Shown: positions 24,125-33,473 of the stretch, one piece after another
Position numbering within the stretch: position 1 is the first letter of the stretch
Layout: each line of letters begins with the position of its first letter
Source of the DNA: Candidatus Eubacterium faecigallinarum
GTDB lineage: Bacteria; Bacillota; Clostridia; Oscillospirales; Acutalibacteraceae
Direction: 5' to 3'
Length of the DNA: 34,248 bases
Assembly: GCA_019115455.1 (NCBI GenBank)
Contig: DXDN01000013.1
Coordinates: forward strand, 1-34,248
Program-made: the position numbers and the translations under genes
Notes under the pieces: generated by a model
Told to the model about the DNA's origin: nothing
What the model saw: the letters and a program-made list of their open reading frames with translations, nothing else
The model's database searches: none

Positions 24125-24231
24125 CACACAAAATTATCTATTAATAAATAATATATCAAAAAAACATATAAAAATAAAGAGATAAAGCAAGATATTATTT
24201 TATAACACCCAAATAATAATGATAAACTTAA

Positions 24232-24262
24232 ACAAAATAAAAAGCCGCCGATTCGGCGGCAT
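24232..24262 (-). terminator. terminator after popT
   Basis: GCCGCCG (24244-24250), ATT loop and CGGCGGC (24254-24260); on the minus strand the stem is followed by TTTTTATTTTG. It lies 15 bases after the stop of the DUF368 gene and separates it from larEBC. Confidence 0.88.
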
Positions 24263-24274
24263 AAATGTTACTAT

Positions 24275-25165
24275 TTAGTCCGGAACATCTACATTACTGT
24301 TAAATTTGTCAAGAACAAGAGCTACTATGATACCGCCTACTAGACAAACGATGTTTATCACGGCTTCCTTAACTCCTAAAGTAAAGCTCTTAAACGGTAT
24401 AATTACTATCGTAGCTGCAATTACAATTCCGATAATTCCGTGAAATACTACAGAATAATGCCTATCCATAAGAGTGGTTACAGCCTTGGCAAGCAGAATG
24501 ACGGTAAGCAGTGCGCCAATTCCTGCAGGGATGATTACTTTAAAATCAAGGTTTCCTATGCCTTCAACAAGTGGCGTATAAAGACCCAGCGGCATAAGAA
24601 GGGTTGAAAAGCTCATTCCCGGAGCTATAACGCTCAAAGCAATACAAAAGCCGCAGAAAATATACCAGCCGAAATTCGGCTCAATGGTAATATTAATAGC
24701 ATTAAGTCCAAGCAGGATAGCCAGCACAACAGCAAAGCAAACGGCAAGTGAAATAAACGAACCCTTTGATCTGCCTTTTTCGCCTGCTTCCCTGAAGAGA
24801 GACGGCAGCATACCTGCAATAAGTCCGACAAAGGCACACACAGACGGGTCAGGGTATTTGTTGAGGAGAAATCCAAGCAATTTTGAAATTGCTAAGAATC
24901 CTACGCCGATTCCTATAACAACAGGTATCAGCAGTCTTGCGTGTTTTTTTATCGCCTTAAACGGATGTGAAAGCAATTCCATTATCGGCATATAAACACC
25001 GAAGACCACGCAGAGCACACCGCCCGAAATACCGGGTAAAACGGCTCCGAGTCCAATAAGCGCACCATGGATAAGGCGCATAAAGCTGTCGCCCCATTTG
25101 GTCTTCTTTTTGGAGTTTTGCGAGTTATCGTTAAAATTTTCAATTTGATTACCGTTATCGTTCAT
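24275..25165 (-). CDS. popT: PopT (DUF368) undecaprenyl phosphate translocase
   Basis: A 296-residue polytopic membrane protein of the DUF368 family. DUF368 (PopT) and DedA-family proteins were shown to recycle undecaprenyl phosphate, the lipid carrier for wall polymers, across the membrane. Diagnostic is HGALIGLGAVLPGISGGVLC, followed by VFGVYMPIMELLSHPFKA, matching the family GxxxGxxxxIPGVSGGTxAxxxGxYe pattern. ALSVIAPGMSFSTLLMPLGLY is the second, inverted copy of the same motif. About eight membrane segments. A hydrophilic 30-residue N-terminal tail (Asn/Lys-rich) precedes the first segment. The ATG at 25165 has GGGAG 9 bases upstream; a good promoter lies at 25239-25267. Confidence 0.9.
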   Translation of the reverse strand: MNDNGNQIENFNDNSQNSKKKTKWGDSFMRLIHGALIGLGAVLPGISGGVLCVVFGVYMPIMELLSHPFKAIKKHARLLIPVVIGIGVGFLAISKLLGFLLNKYPDPSVCAFVGLIAGMLPSLFREAGEKGRSKGSFISLAVCFAVVLAILLGLNAINITIEPNFGWYIFCGFCIALSVIAPGMSFSTLLMPLGLYTPLVEGIGNLDFKVIIPAGIGALLTVILLAKAVTTLMDRHYSVVFHGIIGIVIAATIVIIPFKSFTLGVKEAVINIVCLVGGIIVALVLDKFNSNVDVPD

Positions 25166-25238
25166 AATGACAAACTCCCGTAACTAAATTCCAATTACTA
25201 ATAGTGTAATATATGATTATGATAATATTACAGAAGAT

Positions 25239-25267
25239 ATTATATATGCATTAATCATTATTGTAAA
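25239..25267 (-). promoter_or_regulatory. sigma-A promoter for popT
   Basis: On the minus strand TTTACA (25267-25262), 17-base spacer and TATAAT (25244-25239). The expected leader is about 67 bases. It sits in the 183-base divergent gap with the collagen-like gene. Confidence 0.75.
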
Positions 25268-25333
25268 GAAAAATTTTTATAGAAAAGCTGAAACAAAATG
25301 CAGGCTTATGAATAATATATATTAATCCTCTAA

Positions 25334-26179
<846 letters not shown>

Positions 26180-26202
26180 TCCTATAATAAAGATTAAAAC
26201 AA

Positions 26203-26246
26203 TATATGCCGCTGTTTTCATATAAATACAGCGGCATATTTTATTA
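26203..26246 (+). terminator. terminator after the collagen-like gene
   Basis: ATATGCCGCTGT (26204-26215) pairs over 12 bp with ACAGCGGCATAT (26228-26239) across a 12-base loop, then TTTTATTATT. It lies 24 bases after the stop. Confidence 0.88.
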
Positions 26247-26339
26247 TTGTATAAATATGAACTGAAGGGAAAATAATCCAAACAAATCATCCGAGATTCA
26301 TTTTCAAAATATACCGATTTTATAATTATAATCTTTATC

Positions 26340-26369
26340 TTGAAAATTCAACCTTTTAACTGATATAAT
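26340..26369 (+). promoter_or_regulatory. sigma-A promoter for the fucosidase
   Basis: TTGAAA (26340-26345), 18-base spacer and TATAAT (26364-26369). The ATG at 26386 is 17 bases after the -10 box, so the leader is only about 10 bases and just holds the GGTGAT ribosome binding site. Confidence 0.7.
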
Positions 26370-26385
26370 CAAATTGGTGATTTGA

Positions 26386-27864
26386 ATGACAAAGGAAGAA
26401 TACTTAATACAAATTGACAAGGTAATTGAAAGCGGAAAATACAAGCCAGACTGGCAGTCCCTTTCGCACCACAAAACCCCTGAATGGTACAGAAACGGAA
26501 AGCTCGGTATTTTCATTCATTGGGGAATTTACAGCGTGCCTGCGTTTGGAAGCGAGTGGTACTCACGCTCAATGTACGACAAAAATCACAGAGAGTTTGA
26601 GCATCATATAAAAACATACGGCACTCATAATAAATTCGGTTATAAGGATTTTATTCCTATGTTTACTGCCGAAAAATTCGATGCAGAAGCTTGGACACAG
26701 CTTTTCAAGGAAAGCGGTGCAAAATTTGTTATGCCCGTATGCGAGCACCACGACGGTTTTGCTATGTATGACACACAGTTTAACAAATGGAATGCAAAGA
26801 ATATGGGACCTAAAAGAGATGTGACAGGTGAAATTAAAAACGCCTGTGAAAAGGATGGTCTTGTATTTTGTGCGTCAAGTCACCGTGCCGAGCACTATTT
26901 CTTTATGAATATGGGAAGAACATTTAACAGCGATGTAAACGACGAAAATTACATAGATTTTTACGGTCCTGCGGTATATTGTCCTGAATTTGACAGCGAT
27001 GAAATTCACAAGACAACATCAGATACATATTCCCTTGGTGCAAGCAGAGAGTGGCTTGAGGACTGGCTTGTGAGAACCTGTGAACTTATCGATAATTATC
27101 AGCCATGTATTCTTTACTTTGACTGGTGGATACACAATCATTCTTTTAAGCCGTATCTCAAAAAGCTGTGCGCTTACTACTATAACCGAGCAGAAGAATG
27201 GAACAAGGAAGTTACTATTAACTATAAGCACGAAGCTTTTCCGCCGACTGTTGCAACCTTTGATGTGGAGCGTGGAGCGCTTACTGACATATCCCTCGTA
27301 CCATGGCAAACGGATACGGCAATCGGAAAGTATTCCTGGGGCTACCGAAAAGATAACGAATATAAATCATCAAGACAGATTATCACAGACCTTATTGACA
27401 TTGTAAGCAAAAACGGTATGCTTCTTTTAAATATCGGGCCTAAGCCTGACGGTACTATTACTGACGAAGAAACCACCGTGTTAAAAGAACTTGGTGCGTG
27501 GCTTAAGGAAAACGGTGAAGGAATATATGAAACCACGTTTTGGAAAACCTTTGGCGAGGGTGAGATAAACAGCGAAGAAGGCTTTTTCAAAGACGGCGAC
27601 GAAAAGCAATACACAGAAAAAGATTTCAGATTTACATATAAAAACGGGTTTATCTACGCATTTCAAATGCGTCCAAACGGTAATAACGCAGTAATTAAAA
27701 CGCTGAAAAAACACAGCCGCCACGATTACATAATCAATAATATTAAACTTCTTTCAACAGGTGAAAAGCTTGAATATGAAAGAAACGAAGACGGGCTTTT
27801 AATAAGACTACTCGGTAAAATATCCGGTGATTTACCTGTTTGCTTTAAAATAGAGCTGGCATAA
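26386..27864 (+). CDS. alpha-L-fucosidase, GH29
   Basis: A 492-residue glycoside hydrolase family 29 enzyme that removes alpha-L-fucose by retention. N-terminal catalytic barrel: WYRNGKLGIFIHWGIYSVPAF (35-55), EWYSRSMY, HHDGFAMYDT (121-130) and NIGPKPDGTITDEE near the barrel end. The nucleophile is Asp246 in CILYFDWW. The general acid in GH29 is not well conserved and cannot be fixed from one sequence. The C-terminal 100 residues form a beta domain. No signal peptide or anchor is present, so it should act inside the cell on imported fucosyl-oligosaccharides; no transporter lies next to it. Single-gene unit with its own promoter and terminator. Confidence 0.93.
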   Translation: MTKEEYLIQIDKVIESGKYKPDWQSLSHHKTPEWYRNGKLGIFIHWGIYSVPAFGSEWYSRSMYDKNHREFEHHIKTYGTHNKFGYKDFIPMFTAEKFDAEAWTQLFKESGAKFVMPVCEHHDGFAMYDTQFNKWNAKNMGPKRDVTGEIKNACEKDGLVFCASSHRAEHYFFMNMGRTFNSDVNDENYIDFYGPAVYCPEFDSDEIHKTTSDTYSLGASREWLEDWLVRTCELIDNYQPCILYFDWWIHNHSFKPYLKKLCAYYYNRAEEWNKEVTINYKHEAFPPTVATFDVERGALTDISLVPWQTDTAIGKYSWGYRKDNEYKSSRQIITDLIDIVSKNGMLLLNIGPKPDGTITDEETTVLKELGAWLKENGEGIYETTFWKTFGEGEINSEEGFFKDGDEKQYTEKDFRFTYKNGFIYAFQMRPNGNNAVIKTLKKHSRHDYIINNIKLLSTGEKLEYERNEDGLLIRLLGKISGDLPVCFKIELA

Positions 27865-27908
27865 AATGCTTCATGCTTTTTAACTGAATATTAATTTAAC
27901 ATTGAGTG

Positions 27909-27945
27909 CAAAAAGCCTCCCAAAATTTGGGCGGCTTTTTCTTTT
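27909..27945. terminator. bidirectional terminator
   Basis: AAAAAGCC-T-CCCAAA and TTTGGG-C-GGCTTTTT form a stem with one mismatch, ending in TTTTTCTTTT on the plus strand and in a T run on the minus strand. It serves the fucosidase and the convergent lipoprotein gene. Confidence 0.8.
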
Positions 27946-27953
27946 AAGATTAT

Positions 27954-29465
27954 TTACTTTTCAATGCCCCAGCTATACTGAGCAGTTAAAGTACCGCTCT
28001 TATAGTTATACTTATAAAATGTTGATGTAAGAGTATTTTCTGTCACCGTTATGACGGAATAACCGGCATTGTAATCCTCAATAGGCTGAGCGGTGACATA
28101 CAATGACGGATCGTAAGTGTCCACCACTTCCCTGTTCTGACTGCCGCCTGCCGCTGACATAAGATATATCGGAGCATCAGGGGCAATAAAATATTCGGCG
28201 GTGGCTGAGTTATACTCTCTGGTATCAGTCTCAAAAGCTATAGGCTGGCTGTTTTCATCAATAGGCTTAGTCAAAGCAAAAGCGTGATCATGTCCCTCAA
28301 GCACCAGGTCAACGTTATACTCGTTAAAGATACTTCCAAGCTTTTTTTGTAAAGACCGCGCAACCTGGTTTCGGTCGCTTGACGAGCCGTATTTGCCCGG
28401 AGAATACAGGGGATTATGAATTGCAACTATCTTCCACTTTTTGTCTGTAGAAGCCAGGTCGTTTTCAAGCCACTCACGCTGCTTGGAGCCAACTCCCGTG
28501 CGTGAGGAATCCCCTGACGACAATACAGTAAAATGCACATCACCATAATTAAAGGAATAGTATATTCCGTTTTCAGTATCCTGCTCGGGAAGGTTTACTG
28601 TGGTGTGGTTATATTCAATAGACGAAGCGCCGTTCGTATAATCGGACCAGTATGAATGATTGCCCGAAGTCAGCATTGTCGGAACGCTTGAGACATAATT
28701 TTCAACATTTCCGAGCATCTGCTGCCACAGCTTTTCGTCCCCGCCGTACTGAACCATATCCCCTGTATGGAGTATAAAATCAGGGCTATCGCCGGAAGAA
28801 TACATATAGTCCATAAGCTGTTTCCAGACTTCTCCGTTATATTCCTCATCCTGTGTATCCGAAATATGCATAAACGTAATCTCATTCGGATTTTCTTCTT
28901 TGGTCGAGAAAGTGGCGGAATAATTCTCACTGCCGTCGGAATTCAATATCGTATATTTATATTCACATCCATACTTAAGTTCATAAAAAACGGCACGGTT
29001 TACGTAATCATCGTTACCTTTGTCACAGTACGGCGTTATCTCTCTTTTTTCAGAATCATTCAGGCATTCCAGCAAAACGTCTGAATTATTCTTTTCACCG
29101 GTGTGCCATGTAACGCTGTAGGAATTTGTGCCGCTGTCATACAGGGACAGTAATACAGGCGATATCTTCGTTTCACCTTTGCTTATCTCTATATCATCAG
29201 CCTCAATAACAATCTTTTCGGGCTGATTTTCATTAGGGATGGCATACTTGCCGTCGGAGAGCCACACACGACGACCATCAACCGTTATATCATCAATCTG
29301 CATATTATCAGGACACGATACATACAAAACTGAGTTTTCAACTCTGGCGGAGATTTCGTCGTCGGCAACAATTTTCACACCAGAGGCATCAGTCGATGCA
29401 CTTGTACATCCTGCAAGTGAAATCACCAAAACGATTGCCATAAGAAAAGAAAGTATTTTTTTCAT
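27954..29465 (-). CDS. calcineurin-like phosphoesterase lipoprotein (purple acid phosphatase type)
   Basis: A 503-residue surface lipoprotein. The signal peptide MKKILSFLMAIVLVISLAGC has a lipobox LAGC with Cys20 as the lipid-modified residue. An N-terminal beta/fibronectin-like part (with TSYSVTWHTG-like strand, usual in purple acid phosphatases) is followed by the metallophosphatase domain. Metal blocks in order: FMHISDTQDE, LHTGDMVQYGG, TSGNHSYWSD, VAIHNPLYSP and VLEGHDHAFAL. It would hydrolyse phosphoesters outside the cell; the substrate is unknown. The ATG at 29465 has AGGGGA 6 bases upstream; an earlier in-frame start at 29495 would precede the signal peptide. Separated by 63 bases from the CMD gene, without a clear terminator. 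Confidence 0.9.
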   Translation of the reverse strand: MKKILSFLMAIVLVISLAGCTSASTDASGVKIVADDEISARVENSVLYVSCPDNMQIDDITVDGRRVWLSDGKYAIPNENQPEKIVIEADDIEISKGETKISPVLLSLYDSGTNSYSVTWHTGEKNNSDVLLECLNDSEKREITPYCDKGNDDYVNRAVFYELKYGCEYKYTILNSDGSENYSATFSTKEENPNEITFMHISDTQDEEYNGEVWKQLMDYMYSSGDSPDFILHTGDMVQYGGDEKLWQQMLGNVENYVSSVPTMLTSGNHSYWSDYTNGASSIEYNHTTVNLPEQDTENGIYYSFNYGDVHFTVLSSGDSSRTGVGSKQREWLENDLASTDKKWKIVAIHNPLYSPGKYGSSSDRNQVARSLQKKLGSIFNEYNVDLVLEGHDHAFALTKPIDENSQPIAFETDTREYNSATAEYFIAPDAPIYLMSAAGGSQNREVVDTYDPSLYVTAQPIEDYNAGYSVITVTENTLTSTFYKYNYKSGTLTAQYSWGIEK

Positions 29466-29528
29466 TTTATTCCCCTTAATATAGAAACTGCACAAAATGC
29501 AGAAGTAATAACATCCGTCAACTTTTAA

Positions 29529-30215
29529 TTATGACTCAGCGGCATCATTAACACACTTAATAGCATTAAGGCTTCTTGGATAACCTACATACGGCAGACA
29601 ATTAAGAACTATTTTTAATAACAGTTCCTTGTCGTTTCCTATATTCATATTGCCTTTTGCGTGAGCTGTAAGCTGCGGCTCACATCCGCCCTGAGCCATT
29701 AAAAAGCAGAAAGTAGCAATTTCGCGCTGTGAAAGGTCAAGTCCCTTACGGGTATAGTAATCACCAAAGCAGTTGGCTGCAAGAAAGCGGTTAATAATTC
29801 CCTGTTTCCAGGCTTTCCTCATATGCTCGCCGAATATTTCAGCCTGTGCCGCCGCACCCATTTCAAGCCGGTTTTCCATTGTGGTGACGCCTCTGTTGTC
29901 ATCAGGCATCTTTATTCCTAAATCACTAATAACCTCATTAGCCGCATACAAAAACGGTAGCATTTTGCCATATCCAAGATAGTCAGTTGCCTGATACACA
30001 ATTTCCTTAACAGCCTCAGGAGGAAATCCGTCCTTTAAAGCACGGATTAACATTTCTTTAAAAGCGTCAACGCCTCCGCAGCCCATAAGCGCTGACAAAA
30101 CAGCAATATACCGGATATTTTCATCAATTTTTATACTTTCATCCTTGGCGACTTCTTCAAAAGCAAAATAATTAAATCTTTCAAAAAACTCACCGTCAGT
30201 TTTGGTAAAATTCAT
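29529..30215 (-). CDS. carboxymuconolactone decarboxylase family protein
   Basis: A 228-residue protein with two CMD-like helical repeats: RYIAVLSALMGCGGVDAFKEML to VYQATDYLGYGKMLPFL, and REIATFCFLMAQGGCEPQL to VLNCLPYVGYPRSLNAI. The family includes gamma-carboxymuconolactone decarboxylase and the AhpD peroxidase. The AhpD Cys-x-x-Cys is absent from both repeats, so a thiol-peroxidase role is unlikely; many such duplicated CMD proteins lie beside aldo/keto reductases, flavodoxins and cupins, as here, with unknown function. AAAGGAG lies 7 bases upstream of the ATG. It is 66 bases after the aldo/keto reductase. Confidence 0.85.
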   Translation of the reverse strand: MNFTKTDGEFFERFNYFAFEEVAKDESIKIDENIRYIAVLSALMGCGGVDAFKEMLIRALKDGFPPEAVKEIVYQATDYLGYGKMLPFLYAANEVISDLGIKMPDDNRGVTTMENRLEMGAAAQAEIFGEHMRKAWKQGIINRFLAANCFGDYYTRKGLDLSQREIATFCFLMAQGGCEPQLTAHAKGNMNIGNDKELLLKIVLNCLPYVGYPRSLNAIKCVNDAAES

Positions 30216-30281
30216 AGTTTCTCCTTTAAAAGTTCAGCAGCAGGCAGTTATTAACTGTCTTCTTTATTCAAATTAATTTCT

Positions 30282-31268
30282 TTAATTGTTCTGAGCCATT
30301 ACCCCCACTAGCTGGTGTGGAACATAGGGCTCTTCCAGATACTTTATCTCATCATCGCTCAGTTTCAGATCAACTGCTTTAACAGCACCCTCGATATGAG
30401 AAATCTTAGTTGCCCCCACAACAGGCGAAGCGACCTTTGTCATAAGCCAAGAAAGCGAAATTTCCGTCATTGAAGCATTATGTTTGCACGCAAGTTCGTA
30501 AACTCTGCTGATAATTTCGCTGTCCTGTTCTGCTGTGGAATCATATTTCAGCTTAGCATAGCTGTCCTCACGCAGGCGCTTTGACGTCTCGCCCGGCATT
30601 TTAGACAGTCTGCCGCCTGCCAAAGCACTGTAAGGCGTCATAGCAATATTATCTTCGTGGCAGAGACGTGCCATTTCACGCTCCTCCTCACGAAATATCA
30701 GATTATAATGCCCCTGAACGGAAATGAATTTTTCAAATGAGTATCTCTCCGCCAAAGCATTTGCCTTTGCAAGCTGATAAGCGAAACAGTTTGAAATGCC
30801 GATATATCTTGCCTTTCCTGCTTTTACAATATTATTCAGTCCTTCCATAATATCATAAAGCTCGGCGGAGTAGTCCCACATATGATATATGTAAAGATCC
30901 ACATAATCAGTTGAAAGATTCTTCAAACTTTCATTAATCGAGGATTCAATGTGCTTTTGCGGCGTAATCCCCTGCTCTATCTCCTGTGCTAAACGGGGCA
31001 AAAATTTAGTGGCTATAACCACGTCATCACGTTTTGCAAAATTTTTTATTGCACCTGCAAGGTACTGCTCGCTGGTACCGTTTTGATAAGCGATTGCCGT
31101 ATCAAAAAAATTAACTCCAAGCTCCAGGGCTCTCTTAATTATCTCTCTTGAGTGGGCTTCGTCCACGGTCCAGCTATGCTGACCGTTTCCTGCCTGTCCA
31201 AATCCCATACAGCCAAGGCAGATGCGTGACACATTCAATTGTGATGTGCCTAATTTAATATAATCCAT
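30282..31268 (-). CDS. aldo/keto reductase
   Basis: A 328-residue NADPH-dependent aldo/keto reductase (YhdN/IolS-like). The catalytic tetrad is visible: Asp56 and Tyr61 in FFDTAIAYQNG, Lys88 in VVIATKFLPR and His129 in YIYHMW. YIGISNCFAYQLAKA and FISVQGHYNLIFREEERE are family segments. Near the C-terminus VASPVVGATKISHIEGAV is the cofactor-phosphate region. Length is standard. The start MDYIKLGTSQLNVSR is normal for the group. It follows the flavodoxin by 14 bases and belongs to the cupin-flavodoxin-AKR-CMD cluster. The substrate is not known. Confidence 0.93.
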   Translation of the reverse strand: MDYIKLGTSQLNVSRICLGCMGFGQAGNGQHSWTVDEAHSREIIKRALELGVNFFDTAIAYQNGTSEQYLAGAIKNFAKRDDVVIATKFLPRLAQEIEQGITPQKHIESSINESLKNLSTDYVDLYIYHMWDYSAELYDIMEGLNNIVKAGKARYIGISNCFAYQLAKANALAERYSFEKFISVQGHYNLIFREEEREMARLCHEDNIAMTPYSALAGGRLSKMPGETSKRLREDSYAKLKYDSTAEQDSEIISRVYELACKHNASMTEISLSWLMTKVASPVVGATKISHIEGAVKAVDLKLSDDEIKYLEEPYVPHQLVGVMAQNN

Positions 31269-31282
31269 AAATTCATAACCTT

Positions 31283-31765
31283 TTATTTATTAATTATCTC
31301 ATTAATCCAGTTTTCAATTTCTTTGTCTGACAGATGATTCATCAGTTTTCCCTGCTCAAACTCGGCAGAGGGGCAGACTGTTTTTAACACATCTACGGTT
31401 TTACCCAGTCCGCTGCTGCCGGATGTGGCAAAAGGAACAATGGTTTTGCCGGAAAAATCATAGCTTTCAAGAAACGTGCTGATAATTGTCGGCGCAACAT
31501 ACCACCAAATCGGAAAGCCCAAAAATATTGTATCATAATCATCCAAAGACGTCAATTTTTCCACTATCTCAGGTCTTGAAGAGGAATTTTTCATTTCAAC
31601 AGAACTTCGGCTGTTTTTATCCATCCAGTTAAGGTCAGCCGGTGTGTACGGGATTGCCGGCTTAATCTCAAACAAATCTCCGCCCGATGCGGCGGCAATT
31701 TTCTTCGCGACAGCGGCAGTTACTCCGCTTGCTGAAAAATAAGCTACTAAAATTTTCTTCATCAT
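31283..31765 (-). CDS. flavodoxin
   Basis: A 160-residue flavodoxin-like protein. [20 protein letters not shown] is the FMN phosphate loop (usual form FSxTGNT; here SASGVT). [18 protein letters not shown] is the 60s loop with paired Trp that stack on the flavin, and [16 protein letters not shown] is the third loop. The insertion [20 protein letters not shown] is typical of the short flavodoxin family found beside aldo/keto reductases. Two ATGs (31765, 31762) share one GGAGGGG ribosome binding site; the first overlaps the cupin stop by one base (TAATG), so translation is coupled. Likely one-electron carrier for a nearby reductase, which is inference. Confidence 0.92.
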   Translation of the reverse strand: MMKKILVAYFSASGVTAAVAKKIAAASGGDLFEIKPAIPYTPADLNWMDKNSRSSVEMKNSSSRPEIVEKLTSLDDYDTIFLGFPIWWYVAPTIISTFLESYDFSGKTIVPFATSGSSGLGKTVDVLKTVCPSAEFEQGKLMNHLSDKEIENWINEIINK

Positions 31766-32205
31766 TACCCCTCCAGTTTCAAATATTCCTCATCGCTGAC
31801 TGGCTCGCACCATTCGTTAGACGTATTTTCACCAGGGACCTCAACCGCTATGTGAGAAAACCAGCTGTCTTTTTTTGCTCCGTGCCAATGCTTTACTTCC
31901 GGCGCAATTGTAATAACCATACCCTCAGTAAGAGATACAGGGGGCTTGTTTTCCTCCTGATACCAACCCTCGCCTGCAACGCAAATCAATATCTGACCGC
32001 CGCCTTTTTCAGCGTGGTGAATATGCCAGTTATTTCTGCATCCGGGTTCAAAGGTTACGTTAGCTAGAAATAATGTCGTTTCATTTAAATCCGTAAGCGG
32101 CTTAAGATATGATTTACCGATAAAATACTGAGCATATGCGTCGTTAGCCTGACCTGTGGGGAATTTTTTGATTTTGTCAAATTCTTCGTAATTTAAATAT
32201 TTCAT
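31765..32205 (-). CDS. cupin domain protein
   Basis: A 146-residue single-domain cupin. Motif 1 is [12 protein letters not shown] with His61, His63 and Gln71 as metal ligands and motif 2 is [13 protein letters not shown] with His106 and His108. The C-terminal tail [15 protein letters not shown] matches the small cupins annotated near CMD and AKR genes (similar to the cupin of the YhaK/pirin-free group). The ATG at 32205 is 12 bases from AGGAGG; an in-frame TTG at 32214 is only 3 bases from it, so the start is uncertain by three codons. Overlaps the flavodoxin start by one base. Possibly acts as a metal-dependent isomerase or dioxygenase, not established. Confidence 0.88.
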   Translation of the reverse strand: MKYLNYEEFDKIKKFPTGQANDAYAQYFIGKSYLKPLTDLNETTLFLANVTFEPGCRNNWHIHHAEKGGGQILICVAGEGWYQEENKPPVSLTEGMVITIAPEVKHWHGAKKDSWFSHIAVEVPGENTSNEWCEPVSDEEYLKLEG

Positions 32206-32231
32206 AATATCCAATTTCCTCCTAAAATTAG

Positions 32232-32651
32232 CTAATTTTCAATTTTAGTAATGAAAAATAATTTTGTAATTCCGATTTCAATGACTATTGAAAAAAGCAT
32301 AACTATCACAGTTACTCCAAATTCAATACCGATTTTAAAAATTACGGTATACGCAATCAATCCGACAGCTAAAAGAGCTGTAAATATTGATATGATTTTA
32401 GGTACAAGCCGCAAAAAATCAGCGCCCTTGTAGGACAAGTCTTTTTTTAGCGCTTTAGAAATTATCAGAGATACAGCAAAAAAGAAAAATTCATATAAAA
32501 GCGCAATAATAAGCTGAAAATCAAGAATCTCCTCGGTTATATAACTTCCGGCAGGATTTGAACCTAAAATCGTATACACCGAAAAGCATATTAACAACGC
32601 TATGTTAATAATTAAAAGCAGCAGATTTATAAATTTAAAACACTTTTTCAT
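32232..32651 (-). CDS. small four-helix membrane protein
   Basis: A 139-residue protein of no recognised family. Four membrane segments are clear: about residues 8-30 (FINLLLLIINIALLICF), 47-70 (LIIALLYEFFFFAVSLII), 80-105 (LVPKIISIFTALLAVGLIAY) and 110-135 (FGVTVIVMLFSIVIEIGI). The first follows MKKCFK, which puts the N-terminus inside. The ATG at 32651 has AAGGCGG 5 bases upstream; the open frame continues 13 codons further without a ribosome binding site. It has a promoter at 32727-32755 and is followed by cupin after 26 bases, so it may be the first gene of the redox cluster. Confidence 0.72.
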   Translation of the reverse strand: MKKCFKFINLLLLIINIALLICFSVYTILGSNPAGSYITEEILDFQLIIALLYEFFFFAVSLIISKALKKDLSYKGADFLRLVPKIISIFTALLAVGLIAYTVIFKIGIEFGVTVIVMLFSIVIEIGITKLFFITKIEN

Positions 32652-32726
32652 ACCGACCGCCTTTGTAAATGCATTGTTAGATTCATGCAAAAAAACCTAA
32701 AATTTAATACCATTAATCTAATTTAT

Positions 32727-32755
32727 ATAATATCATACAGATATTATATAATCAA
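32727..32755 (-). promoter_or_regulatory. sigma-A promoter for the redox cluster
   Basis: On the minus strand TTGATT (32755-32750), 17-base spacer and TATTAT (32732-32727), about 75 bases ahead of the ATG at 32651. It is the only good promoter seen before the membrane protein-cupin-flavodoxin-AKR-CMD run. Confidence 0.6.
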
Positions 32756-32800
32756 CTGTTGGAATTAAAGTAATACTTACACAGAAGTTTGTGACAAAAT

Positions 32801-32842
32801 AACAGCCGTGTCAATCAAAGACACACCCCCGACTGACACAGC
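32801..32842 (-). terminator. candidate terminator after the GH2 gene
   Basis: On the minus strand GCTGTGTCA (32842-32834) pairs with TGACACGGC (32813-32805) through one G-U pair across a 20-base loop, followed by TGTTATTTTG. On the plus strand the same bases give a C-A mismatch, so it suits the minus strand. The T run is interrupted, which makes it weak. Confidence 0.5.
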
Positions 32843-32918
32843 TTTACATGATTGGTTTATTTTAAATTTAGGTTAAATAAATCAGGTTTATCGCCTATTG
32901 ATTCTTTAATCTCAGATT

Positions 32919-33473
32919 TTAGTTTTGCACCTCAATATAAGAACTCAAGTTACCCGACTTAGCGTAAAGGCTAAAAGCTGATTCTTTGCTTGCTTTTACT
33001 ATTACAAGCGCTTTTCCGTGAAAAGCATTGATTTTGCTTTTATATGAATACTTGTTCTTGTGAATATCTGATGAATTACCGTTATCAACTCCGATTATTT
33101 GTGCATTTCCTTCAATGCTTAACTCAATATTACCATCATATGTATCTGCAATAAGATCGTTTTCATCCTTAATATCCACATTGATATAATAAAGGTTGTA
33201 GTCATTAGATGATACAGCTAAATTATTTTTATACTGATATTTTGAAAGCGATATTTTATACGCCTCTCCGGCTTTTCTCAGTTCATTACATCCGGTTGCA
33301 TTCTCAAACCGAATATCAACTGAACCGTCTTCATTTAACGGCACAGCATAAATAATGTAATTCTTATACTCTTCATACGGAACATTCCATTCAAGAGCCA
33401 TTTTGTATATTGCATTCTCGTCGGAATTTACATTATATTCTCTGAGTCCGGCGCTTGATTTAAGCGTATTAAA
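32919..33473 (-). pseudogene. C-terminal part of GH2 beta-galactosidase, separated by frameshift
   Basis: 184 codons that continue the upstream GH2 gene in a different frame. The protein begins FNTLKSSAGLREYNV and YKMALEWNVPYEEY, then VPLNEDGSVDIRFENATGCNEL, YYINVDIKDENDLIADTYDG, GNAQIIGVDNGN and HGKALVIVKASKES. This is the C-terminal immunoglobulin-like GH2 domain set of large beta-galactosidases (FxGnG-like NGN motif, then HGxAlvivr). The first ATG in frame is 33401, without a good ribosome binding site, so it is unlikely to be made on its own. It joins the upstream frame if one A of the seven at 33474-33480 is absent. Confidence 0.8.

Noticed and set aside
24128-24231. AT-rich gap before larE as a riboswitch (nickel or other)
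   Set aside because: Apart from scattered AT bases I found no conserved-looking helix set, and the GC-rich hairpin there is the popT terminator.
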